Below, one piece after another: positions 1-7,781 of a stretch of 64,000 nt of DNA; the stretch's first letter is position 1; the number at the start of each line of letters is the position of its first letter. The notes under the pieces were generated by a model. That model searched no databases, had not been told where the DNA came from, and worked only from the letters and a program-made list of their open reading frames with translations. Origin of the DNA: Flavobacterium sp. 1355 (GTDB lineage: Bacteria; Bacteroidota; Bacteroidia; Flavobacteriales; Flavobacteriaceae); contig NZ_JAFICC010000003.1 in assembly GCF_017833415.1 (NCBI RefSeq), forward strand, positions 248,001 to 312,000, written 5' to 3'. The position numbers were made by a program, and so were the translations under genes.

Positions 1-1158
1 AACAGAAACTGTCTTATATTTTTGTCCCGGTTTCAAAACAATCGGTGCAAATTTCGGCTGGTTTGGAGCATCCGGAAAATGTTGTGTTTCTAAGGCAAAG
101 GCAGTTCTGAAATCGTCTTTTGCACCCGATTTAAAAGTGTTTTTAGATTGCATAAAATTACCACTATAAAACTGCAGACCAGGTTCTTGAGTGTAAATAG
201 CTAAAGTAATACCTGACTTATCTCCCGATATTGTTGCAGCATGATTTAAGCCGTTCTTTTTTGTACCGTTTAAGACATAATTGTGGTCATATCCTTTTCC
301 GAATTTCAATTGCTCGTCTTTTGTTTCAATACGTTCTCCGATGGTATGTTTTGTAGTAAAATCAAAAACGGTATTCTTTACCGGTTTTAATTCCCCTGAC
401 GGAATCAATCCTTCATCTACAGGTGTAAATTCGTTTGCATAAATCTCAAGACTGTGATTCAGGATTGTGCCGCTTCCTTCTCCGTTCAGGTTAAAAAAAG
501 CATGATTCGTTAGATTAACAACTGTAGTTTTATCTGTCGTTGCCTCATATTCCATTTTTACAGATTGATCTGCTGTAAGCGTGTAGGTAACTTTTACAGT
601 TAAATTTCCGGGAAAGCCCTGTTCCCCGTCTGGAGAAACATAACTAAAAATCAAGGTGTTTTGATTTGTTTTCGCCACATCCCAAACTACATCCTGAAAA
701 CCTTTACTCCCACCATGCAGGGTATTTTTTCCATTGTTTAACGGAACCTGATATTGTTTTCCTTCCAAAGTAAATTTTCCGTTTGCAATACGATTTCCTA
801 CTCTTCCTATCGTGGCACCAAAATAAGGTTCTGTTGACGTTTTAAATCCTTTTGCAGAGTTCATTCCGACTACAACATCGGTTTGTTTTCCGTTTTTGTC
901 TGCAACCCAAAGTCCGATTAATCTACCTCCGTAATTGGTAAAAGCTGCTTTTATTCCTTTATTTTCAATCCAGTACAAATTGACTTTTTTTCCGTCAATT
1001 ATGGTATCAAAATTTTTGGCTTCCAAAACCGGTTTTATTGAATCTGCTGCAGTTTCTTGTGCTGTTTCTTTAGAAATTGCATCTTCTTTTTTTGCGTCTT
1101 TACAATTAAACTGAAAAAGTGCCAGCAATACAACTCCGGCTATTTGTAGGTTTTTCAT
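1..1158 (-). CDS. Aldose 1-epimerase (galactose mutarotase), lipoprotein, C-terminus cut by window edge
   Basis: Interconverts alpha and beta anomers of galactose or related aldoses. The reading frame is open from the ATG at 1158 to base 1 (386 codons) with no stop, so only the last few residues are missing. The N-terminus is a lipoprotein signal with the Cys in LFQFNCKD, so the enzyme probably sits in the periplasm. Family motifs are present in order: GGRLIGLWV, NGKNTLHGGSKG, the catalytic-His stretch TNHAFFNLNG, KGYDHNYVL, and the catalytic-Glu region ALETQHFPDAPN near the end. It is the last visible gene of the minus-strand PUL and fits release of galactose or arabinose by the neighbouring hydrolases. 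Anomer specificity cannot be judged from sequence. Confidence 0.9.
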   Translation of the reverse strand, partial: MKNLQIAGVVLLALFQFNCKDAKKEDAISKETAQETAADSIKPVLEAKNFDTIIDGKKVNLYWIENKGIKAAFTNYGGRLIGLWVADKNGKQTDVVVGMNSAKGFKTSTEPYFGATIGRVGNRIANGKFTLEGKQYQVPLNNGKNTLHGGSKGFQDVVWDVAKTNQNTLIFSYVSPDGEQGFPGNLTVKVTYTLTADQSVKMEYEATTDKTTVVNLTNHAFFNLNGEGSGTILNHSLEIYANEFTPVDEGLIPSGELKPVKNTVFDFTTKHTIGERIETKDEQLKFGKGYDHNYVLNGTKKNGLNHAATISGDKSGITLAIYTQEPGLQFYSGNFMQSKNTFKSGAKDDFRTAFALETQHFPDAPNQPKFAPIVLKPGQKYKTVSV

Positions 1159-1210
1159 CTTTTATATCATTATGAGGAAAAAATAATTTATCCTCTGGTT
1201 ATTTATTTAT

Positions 1211-2233
1211 CTATTTTGAAGGTATGGCCAGAATGGTCTGCTCACTCACAGGTTCGCCCAAAACCGGAAACCCGTTTGTATCCCAACTGATTTTCTGCAT
1301 TCTCGGTGATCTTTTGTTTCCGCATCCTTCTCCGGGATTTGAATTGGCGTGGTATAAAATCCAGTCCTCTTTTCCGTTGGGAGATTTAAAAAACGAATTG
1401 TGTCCCGGAGCATATACGCCATTTTTTGCTGTTTGCTGAAAAATTGGTTCTTCTGATTTTTTCCAGGCCGAAGGATCCAGTAAATTATTTCCGCCATTAA
1501 AAGCCAATAAACCCAGAGCGTAAAAATCTGTCCAGCATCCGCTTGCCGAAAAAACAATAAAAATTTTATCATCATGAGCCAAAAACTGCGGGCCTTCATT
1601 TACGTTTACCTGCGCCGGATTTACATCATCATGCAGCGCTCCATGTGTTTCCCATCCGTGAGTTGGCGATGAAATCAAAACGCGGTCACCTTCAATCTCC
1701 AGTGGATTTTTCATTTTGGCAATGTAAATATTTTGCTGTCCGTTGGTGTCGCCTGCCCAGCCTGCCCAGATCATGTACAGTTGTTTTTGATACTCAAAAA
1801 CATTTCCGTCAATGGCCCATTTATCTGTTTTGGCTGCAATTTTTCCTTTAAAATCCCATTTTCCTTTAAATGGATCTGAAGATTTATTTTCTAAAACATA
1901 CATTCTGTGGTTCTTATTTTCGCCGTTGTCTGCTGCAAAATAACAATACCATTTTCCGTTGATGATATGAAATTCCGGTGCCCATATTCCGGCAGCATAA
2001 TTAGTTCCTTTCTGCGCCTCCCAGATTACTTTGCTTTCTGCATTTTTGAGTTCAGACAAATCTTTGGTTTTCCATAATACCAGTCTGTTTCCGAGTGTAT
2101 TAGTGTAGTAATAATATCCTTTGTAATAGGTAGAATAGGGATCTGCACCCGAAGGCAGAATTGGGTTTGAAAATGTTTTTTGCTGTGCAAAACTTATAGT
2201 TGTGAACAGAAAAAGAATTAGGTATTTTTTCAT
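1211..2233 (-). CDS. GH43 family glycosidase (arabinofuranosidase/xylosidase type)
   Basis: A 340-residue secreted glycosidase with a five-bladed propeller fold, expected to remove arabinose or xylose from plant glycans. A signal peptide covers about residues 1-16 (ISFAQQ). The GH43 acid residues are visible: Asp31 in SGADPYSTYY (general base), Asp142 in WAIDGNVFEY (pKa modulator) and Glu213 in NEGPQFL (general acid). WAPEFH at about 85 and YAPGHNSFF are further family marks. It lies between the GH2 gene and the mutarotase on the same strand, so periplasmic action on oligosaccharides is likely. Substrate (arabinan, xylan or arabinogalactan side chains) is open because GH43 is functionally diverse. 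Confidence 0.9.
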   Translation of the reverse strand: MKKYLILFLFTTISFAQQKTFSNPILPSGADPYSTYYKGYYYYTNTLGNRLVLWKTKDLSELKNAESKVIWEAQKGTNYAAGIWAPEFHIINGKWYCYFAADNGENKNHRMYVLENKSSDPFKGKWDFKGKIAAKTDKWAIDGNVFEYQKQLYMIWAGWAGDTNGQQNIYIAKMKNPLEIEGDRVLISSPTHGWETHGALHDDVNPAQVNVNEGPQFLAHDDKIFIVFSASGCWTDFYALGLLAFNGGNNLLDPSAWKKSEEPIFQQTAKNGVYAPGHNSFFKSPNGKEDWILYHANSNPGEGCGNKRSPRMQKISWDTNGFPVLGEPVSEQTILAIPSK

Positions 2234-2298
2234 TTAGAAAATGTTTTTATTGTTGTGAGTAAATGAGACAAACTTTACAGTAATTCTTAATAATTATT

Positions 2299-2380
2299 TT
2301 TTCACGCAGATTTTGCTGATTTTGCTGATTTAAATTATCTTTTTAATAATCTGCCAGATCTGCAAAAATCTGCGTAAACA
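2299..2380. repeat. Intergenic palindromic repeat (CACGCAGATTTT type)
   Basis: Imperfect inverted repeat in the 151-bp gap between the GH2 and GH43 genes. The left arm TTCACGCAGATTTTGC (from 2301) pairs with TGCAAAAATCTGCGTA (2361-2376). A fragment of the same family (TTTCACGCAGATTTGC) recurs near 55583 inside another repeat. On transcription it would form a hairpin within the PUL mRNA. Confidence 0.7.
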
Positions 2381-2384
2381 AAAA

Positions 2385-4205
2385 CTATTTATTAGCCTGA
2401 TTCAGCGTCTCAATAACCTCTCTGTTGATTTTATTAATCTTTTTGAAATCCATTTTGTCAACTTTTCTGTCATACGTCATGAAACCGTTTACCTCACCTT
2501 CCACATCTGTGGTTTGCGTATAAACTGCTGCTGAAAATCCTGATTTTACAAGGTTTTTCAGAGTTTGCGCATATTTTATATACTCGTTTGTAACTTCATT
2601 TTCATTCTTGAATTTGACATAACCCCAATTGTCATTTGTTTTCCACAAATGTCCTTCAAGAGGCAAACCTATTCCGCCATATTCTCCTAAAACAGTAACT
2701 CTTCTGGCATCGTACAAATACAAATCAGGCCCCGGATATTTGTGCAAATCTAAAATATCACCAGTCTGAAAGTGATTTCCACCGCTTGAAGAATTTATCA
2801 ATCGGCTTGGATCGTGATTTTTGGTCCACTCTGTAATTTCTACTGTTTTAAACTGTCCCCAGGCTTCGTTAAACGGAACCCAAACCACAATGCTCGGATA
2901 AGAATACAAATGATCCATAATTTCTCTCCATTCTTTTCTGTAGATCTCTTCAGATTTTGGAGAACGTTGTAATTCTGTTCCGTCAAAATATTTTCTGTCC
3001 TGCCAAATCGGCTGAGCATCTCCGCTAAGCATATCCTGCCAAACCAAAATTCCCAACTGGTCGCAATGGGTGTACCAGCGTTGCGGCTCTACTTTTACGT
3101 GTTTACGAATCATATTGAAGCCTAATTCTTTGGTTTTAATAATGTCATATTTTAGCGCTTCGTCTGTTGGTGCAGTATATAATCCGTCTGGCCACCAGCC
3201 TTGATCCAGCGGGCCGTACTGGAAATAATCTTTGTTATTTAACTGCATTCTCATAATGCCGTTTTCATCTCTTTTTGATGAAATTTTTCGCATGGCAAAA
3301 TAACTTTTTACTTCGTCTGCTACCTTGCCTTTACTGATCAGACTGATTTTTGTCTGGTATAAAAAAGGATTTTCCGGCGACCATAATTTTGGATTGTTCA
3401 GTATAATTTCTACATTCTCCGAAGCAACTGCTTTTTCTTTTGCAATTTCTTTTCCACCATCCAAAACAGCAATTTCGATAATATCTCCTGTTTCTGCTCC
3501 TGCAACTTCAGCCTTTATGCTGATGCTATTTTGGTCGATGTTTGGAGTTGTTTTTAATGCTGTAATATTTTTTGCATTTACAGGCTCAATCCAAACCGTT
3601 TGCCAAATTCCTGTAACGGGTGTGTACCAGATTCCTTCAGGGTTTTTGACTTGTTTACCTCTTGGCTGAGTGCCGTCGTTTGATGGATCCCAAACTTTTA
3701 CCACTAGTTTTTGAGTATTTCCATTTTTGATAAAAGGTGTAATGTCAAACGAAAACGGCGTATAGCCGCCAGTATGTGACCCTATTTTTATATCGTTTAT
3801 GTAAACTTCTGTTTTCCAGTCTACAGCTCCAAAATGCAATAGAATATTCTGGCCGTTCCAATTAGGATCTATACTAAAATTAGTTTCGTACCAAAGCTCT
3901 TTTTCTGCTCCAACCTGTTTCATAACGCCCGACAAACTTGATTCTGCCGCAAACGGAACCAGAATTTGTCCGTCATATTTTGAAGGTGCTATTTTTCCGG
4001 ATTCCTGAATGGCGTAATTCCAAAGACCATTCAGATTTTTCCATTGGCTTCGCTCCATAATCGGACGGGGATATTCGGGCAATGTTTTATTTGGATCTAC
4101 CTGGGCTGCCCATTTAGTCTTGATTTTATCTCCTTGTGGTTTCCATTGCGCGTGTAGGATACAGCTAAGGAATAATGCGAAAAGAACTGTCGTTTTTTTA
4201 TTCAT
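2385..4205 (-). CDS. GH2 family glycosidase (beta-galactosidase/glucuronidase superfamily)
   Basis: A 606-residue exo-glycosidase with signal peptide (cleavage near CILHAQ, residue 20). The order is an N-terminal sugar-binding jelly roll (about 45-210, with LHFGAVDWKTEVYINDIKIGSHTGGYTPF), an Ig-like domain (about 215-310) and a TIM barrel (about 315-600). The acid/base is Glu447 in WVPFNEAWG and the nucleophile Glu508 in VLGEYGGIG. At about 600 residues it lacks the extra C-terminal domains of LacZ-type enzymes, as in many short Bacteroidota GH2 members. Its place in the PUL suggests it trims terminal beta-linked sugars in the periplasm. Galactose, glucuronic acid, mannose and arabinopyranose are all possible substrates. 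Confidence 0.9.
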   Translation of the reverse strand: MNKKTTVLFALFLSCILHAQWKPQGDKIKTKWAAQVDPNKTLPEYPRPIMERSQWKNLNGLWNYAIQESGKIAPSKYDGQILVPFAAESSLSGVMKQVGAEKELWYETNFSIDPNWNGQNILLHFGAVDWKTEVYINDIKIGSHTGGYTPFSFDITPFIKNGNTQKLVVKVWDPSNDGTQPRGKQVKNPEGIWYTPVTGIWQTVWIEPVNAKNITALKTTPNIDQNSISIKAEVAGAETGDIIEIAVLDGGKEIAKEKAVASENVEIILNNPKLWSPENPFLYQTKISLISKGKVADEVKSYFAMRKISSKRDENGIMRMQLNNKDYFQYGPLDQGWWPDGLYTAPTDEALKYDIIKTKELGFNMIRKHVKVEPQRWYTHCDQLGILVWQDMLSGDAQPIWQDRKYFDGTELQRSPKSEEIYRKEWREIMDHLYSYPSIVVWVPFNEAWGQFKTVEITEWTKNHDPSRLINSSSGGNHFQTGDILDLHKYPGPDLYLYDARRVTVLGEYGGIGLPLEGHLWKTNDNWGYVKFKNENEVTNEYIKYAQTLKNLVKSGFSAAVYTQTTDVEGEVNGFMTYDRKVDKMDFKKINKINREVIETLNQANK

Positions 4206-4257
4206 TATATATTATTTTATGCTCTTTAAATCAAAGAAGCAATTGTTAACTTCAACT

Positions 4258-4298
4258 TTAAAAAATTACCAGGCAATCCACTACAAAAGCCTGGTAAT
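4258..4298 (-). terminator. Rho-independent terminator downstream of the 4451-5491 gene
   Basis: Perfect 10-bp inverted repeat ATTACCAGGC (4265-4274) and GCCTGGTAAT (4289-4298), followed on the minus strand by TTTTTTAAAG. It would at least partly separate the upstream GH43-like gene from the GH2 gene. Confidence 0.6.
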
Positions 4299-4335
4299 CA
4301 CAAACTACTTAACTAACCAAATCTTTTGTTACAGC

Positions 4336-4449
4336 TTATGGGTTATGATTTGTTTGTTAAACAGGATTATAATTTCCGATATCGTAATCCATTTGTTTAT
4401 TAACTCAAAAAACAACTTAGAATGTTTAACCATCATTCATAACCCATAA
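4336..4449. repeat. 13-bp perfect inverted repeat flanking an 88-bp segment
   Basis: TTATGGGTTATGA (4336-4348) and its exact reverse complement TCATAACCCATAA (4437-4449) bound an 88-bp AT-rich stretch. The right arm abuts the stop codon of the GH43-like gene. No coding capacity or transposase is visible, so it looks like a small intergenic repeat element. Confidence 0.55.
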
Positions 4450-4450
4450 C

Positions 4451-5491
4451 CTATAACTTTTTCGTAATGCCAAATTTCTTGACAAGACTATTATATTCGT
4501 TTTTAGAAATTGTAATCATACAGCCGTGACGTACTTTTTCGGGGAAACTGTATTTGTCCCAATCGGAGAAAAAGGTATATCCTGAGGCCTGAAACCAAGG
4601 TCCGTTTAGGTTATCTGCAATTGATAATCCGTAGGAAACTCCGGGATATTGTTCGTAATACATGTACCAGATTTTATCATCCGGAGACGGGATTAGCATG
4701 GGTGCTTCTCTAAAATTTGGGCTTATTGATTGTTGGGGCAAAGAATAAGGTCCTAAAAGGGATTTTGATTTGGCAATTCGGATGGTTTTTCCGGTTGTCC
4801 AGTATAAGGTTGGATAGGTTTCGTCTTTTATCACAGCGTAGTACGAATCGCCAACTTTACGAATAAAGACATCTATGGTTCCCATATCCCAATCGAATAA
4901 GCGTTTTGGAGTTCCTTCAAATGTTTTTAAATCTTTGGACAAAACATAAATTGTTCTCTGGCTTGCCCAATAACGTTCCGGATCTTCTTTTGTTCCGTCG
5001 AGATGCGGCGTGTGCCACGTCATAATAAATTTCTCTGAATCTTTGTCGTAATATAATTTTGGAGCACCAATTCGCTGTAAAGCGTTGGCATAATCGGGTG
5101 TGCTTTTTAAATCGGGCGTATAATCAGCATGTTTTTTCCATGTAACCAAATCATCCGAAACCCAGATATTAATGCTTTTTGCATCATCTCCGGTATTGCC
5201 TGCGATATAATATTTTCCATCAGGGCCTTTGCAGATATCGGGATGTCCTTTGTATTCTTCAAAAACTCTTTTGCTGCTATTCAGGTTTTCCCAATGCAAA
5301 CCATCTAGACTAACAGAATAATACAATCGGCCATAATCATTGTGCGTCATGTGCGCAAAAAGATAGGCTTCGTTTTTGGGTTTTTCATTCCCTTTTACCT
5401 GCCCGGGCGGATCTGGCTGTTGCGCTTTCGCTGAAAATCCGACCAGAATTACTGCTAGAGAAAAGAGCAGTTTTATTGTGTTTTTTTTCAT
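4451..5491 (-). CDS. GH43-like five-bladed propeller glycosidase with altered base motif
   Basis: A 346-residue secreted protein related to the GH43 propeller enzymes. I start it at the ATG at 5491, because an upstream extension to 5545 runs into the tandem repeats and this start gives a clean signal peptide (MKKNTIKLLFSLAVILVGFS, cut after KAQ). Visible landmarks are HPDICKGPDGKYYIAGN (about 83-99), GAPKLYYD, TIDVFIRKVGDSYYAVIKDE with Asp207, and FREAPMLIP with Glu262. Relatives usually have a DPxI base motif; here His occupies that place and Asp85 is two residues later, so the base is either displaced or lost. It lies in the PUL between the GH5-like and GH2 genes, with a ~1-kb repeat block upstream. 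Confidence 0.78.
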   Translation of the reverse strand: MKKNTIKLLFSLAVILVGFSAKAQQPDPPGQVKGNEKPKNEAYLFAHMTHNDYGRLYYSVSLDGLHWENLNSSKRVFEEYKGHPDICKGPDGKYYIAGNTGDDAKSINIWVSDDLVTWKKHADYTPDLKSTPDYANALQRIGAPKLYYDKDSEKFIMTWHTPHLDGTKEDPERYWASQRTIYVLSKDLKTFEGTPKRLFDWDMGTIDVFIRKVGDSYYAVIKDETYPTLYWTTGKTIRIAKSKSLLGPYSLPQQSISPNFREAPMLIPSPDDKIWYMYYEQYPGVSYGLSIADNLNGPWFQASGYTFFSDWDKYSFPEKVRHGCMITISKNEYNSLVKKFGITKKL

Positions 5492-5506
5492 GTTGCTAAA
5501 AGATTT

Positions 5507-6530
5507 AATGTTTTTTTGCCACGAATTTTTACTAATTTTTGCCACAGATTAAAAGGATTAAAAAGATTAATTATCTAAATCTCTGTAATCTGTATCAAAA
5601 ATTTATCTATAATCTAATTGGCGCATTATCTAATTATCTAATGTTTTTTTGCCACGAATTCCACTAATTTTCACTAATTATTTTATGCCACAGATTAAAG
5701 GATTAAAAAGATTAATTATCTAAATCTCTGCAATCTGTATCAAAAATTTATCTATAATCTAATTGGCGCATTATCTAATTTTCTAATGCTTTTTTTGCCA
5801 CGAATTCCACTAATTTTCACTAATTATTTTATGCCACAGATTAAAGGATTAAAAAGATTAATTATCTAAATCTCTGCAATCTGTATCAAAAAATTATCTA
5901 TAATCTAATTGGCGCATTATCTAATTATCTAATGTTTTTTTGCCACGAATTCCACTAATTTTCACTAATTATTTTTTGCCACAGATTAAAGGATTAAAAA
6001 GATTAATTATCTAAATCTCTGTAATCTGTATCAAAAATTTATCTATAATCTAATTGGCGCAGTATCTAATTATCTAATGTTTTTTTGCCACGAATTCCAC
6101 TAATTTTCACTAATTATTTTTTACCACAGATTAAAGGATTAAAAAGATTAATTATCTAAATCTCTGTAATCTGTAGCAAAAATTTATCTATAATCTAATT
6201 GGCGCATTATCTAATTATCTAATGTTTTTTTGCCACGAATTGCACTAATTTTCACTAATTATTTTTTGCCACAGATTAAAGGATTAAAAAGATTAATTAT
6301 CTAAATCTCTGTAATCTGTAGCAAAAAAACAATCTTAATCTAATTGGCACATTATCTAATTATCTAATGCTTTTTTTGCCACGAATTCCACTAATTTTCA
6401 CTAATTATTTTTTGCCACAGATTAAAGGATTAAAAAGAGTAATCATCTAAATCTGTGCAATCTGTGGCAAAAATTATCTATAATCTAATTATCTAATTGA
6501 CACATTTCCTAATTGACACATTATCTAATT
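5507..6530. repeat. Seven tandem copies of a ~145-bp repeat
   Basis: The 1,033-bp gap between the GH43-like and GH5-like genes is almost entirely tandem repeat. The anchor GCCACGAATT starts at 5518, 5651, 5797, 5942, 6087, 6232 and 6378, so the unit is 145-146 bp apart from a shorter first copy (133 bp). Each unit holds ACTAATTTTCACTAATTATT, then an inverted pair GCCACAGATT ... AATCTGT(A/G)GC, then TATCTAATT-rich sequence ending TCTAATG. Copies differ by only a few bases. The last copy runs into the stop codon of the GH5-like gene (stop at 6525-6527). There is no ORF in it. Confidence 0.95.
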
Positions 6531-7700
6531 CTTCTTATTCGCTTCAGATGTCATTTTTTTAATCAAATCAGTTTCTGCTTTGATGTATGGCGTTCCGTCT
6601 GTATGGAATACTTCGTGAAACCAAATTTTTGGCTCGGCGGTATAGGTTTTTGTCCAGCTGTCCCATGCGTATTTGGTTTGTGTTTTTCCATCTACCAACC
6701 CCCAGTTTATCATACCAATATTGTATTTTTTGGCAACTGGCAGAAAACCCTCAAAAGTGCTTCCGTTTGGTCTGGCCATATATTCTGTACAAATCATTGG
6801 TTTTCCGTAACGCTGCAATTGTTTGATTACTTTTTCGAAATCCTGAGGTGTGTTGTAATTATGAAATGTTATAACGTCAGATTGTTCCAGCTGCATTTTG
6901 TGCATTGGCTGCATTTTGGCTTCGTCGCTCCAGTCTCCTGCCCACACTCCGGAAGTCAATGGCTGTGATGGATTGCTTTCTCTTGCCCAAACAAAAACAT
7001 TTTTTAAAAGAGGCAAAACCAAATCGACTTTGTTTTTTATTTCTACTTTTTCGTATGAAGGGCCTGTCATATTATCCGGTTCGTTCCATACATCCCAGCC
7101 CAAAATACGTTTGTCATCTTTAAATTTAGAGACAGTTTCTTTTACATATTTCTCTAAACGAGGGTATTGTGTAGAATCCTGAAGTACTTTCTGCCCCGGG
7201 CTTTGTACCCAGCCGGAGTTGTGTGTATGAGGTTTTGGAGCACGTTGTTTTCCTAATGCAGGAAACGGGTCCCAACAAGAATCAAATAATACAAATAATG
7301 TTTTTATATGATGCTTATCGGCAATTCCCAAATAAGTGTCCATTCTCTTGTACAGTCCTTCCGGATCTTGCTGGTGCAATAAATCATGCAGGTAAACACG
7401 CATTACGTTCATTCCGATTCCTTCTGCCCAGCCCAATTCCTGATCGATTCTTTTTGGGTCAAAAGTATCTGCCTGCCACATTTCTAACTGATTGATTGCT
7501 GTACTTGGATAATAATTGGCCCCAACCAACCAGGGCTGCTCTTTGTACCAGTTATTGGCCTGGTCTTTTGTCCAGATTTCTCTTTTTTCGATTACAGCTG
7601 TTTCGCTTTTATTTTCTTCAGAATTGCTTTTTTTGTTGTTGCAACCAAGCAATACCGTGCCTGCTAACACGAGTGTCAGATACAATTTTATTTTTCTCAT
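6525..7700 (-). CDS. GH5-like (clan A TIM-barrel) glycosidase lipoprotein
   Basis: A 391-residue lipoprotein (lipobox LAGTVLLGC, lipidated Cys20) with a (beta/alpha)8 barrel of the cellulase/mannanase type. The acid/base is Glu207 in GWDVWNEPDN and the probable nucleophile Glu306 in PMICTEYMARP. Other barrel marks are NVMRVYLHD (about 98-106) and TFHNYNTP (about 279). It is the first enzyme gene after SusD in the PUL. The lipid anchor suggests outer-membrane attachment, where it could cut the polymer before uptake, or periplasmic anchoring. Assignment to GH5 rather than a GH2-like or GH39-like barrel is uncertain without a profile search. Confidence 0.82.
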   Translation of the reverse strand: MRKIKLYLTLVLAGTVLLGCNNKKSNSEENKSETAVIEKREIWTKDQANNWYKEQPWLVGANYYPSTAINQLEMWQADTFDPKRIDQELGWAEGIGMNVMRVYLHDLLHQQDPEGLYKRMDTYLGIADKHHIKTLFVLFDSCWDPFPALGKQRAPKPHTHNSGWVQSPGQKVLQDSTQYPRLEKYVKETVSKFKDDKRILGWDVWNEPDNMTGPSYEKVEIKNKVDLVLPLLKNVFVWARESNPSQPLTSGVWAGDWSDEAKMQPMHKMQLEQSDVITFHNYNTPQDFEKVIKQLQRYGKPMICTEYMARPNGSTFEGFLPVAKKYNIGMINWGLVDGKTQTKYAWDSWTKTYTAEPKIWFHEVFHTDGTPYIKAETDLIKKMTSEANKKN

Positions 7701-7740
7701 TACATTTTTCTTAATTAGAACATAGGTTCATTGTTGATTA

Positions 7741-7771
7741 AAGGAACCAGATCGGGGGCTCTGGTTCCCTT
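7741..7771 (-). terminator. Hairpin between SusD and the GH5-like gene
   Basis: GGAACCAGA (7743-7751), loop TCGGGGGC, TCTGGTTCC (7760-7768). On the minus strand the stem is followed by only a short T-run (TTTAAT), so it may act as an attenuator or processing/stability hairpin that sets susCD above the enzymes. Confidence 0.55.
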
Positions 7772-7781
7772 ACTAAATAGT

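Noticed and set aside
3325..3669. 114-residue plus-strand ORF within the GH2 gene
   Set aside because: It is entirely antisense to a well-supported glycosidase and is a shadow of its codon pattern.
4120..4449. 109-residue plus-strand ORF across the 4206-4450 gap
   Set aside because: It begins antisense to the GH2 gene and runs through a terminator and an inverted repeat. It has no signal, domain or codon pattern of a real gene.
4336..4449. Insertion sequence bounded by 13-bp inverted repeats
   Set aside because: Only 88 bp lie between the arms, there is no transposase frame, and no target duplication is evident.
5507..6530. CRISPR array
   Set aside because: The repeat unit is continuous and uniform over its 145 bp. 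There are no unique spacers between short repeats, and no cas genes are nearby.
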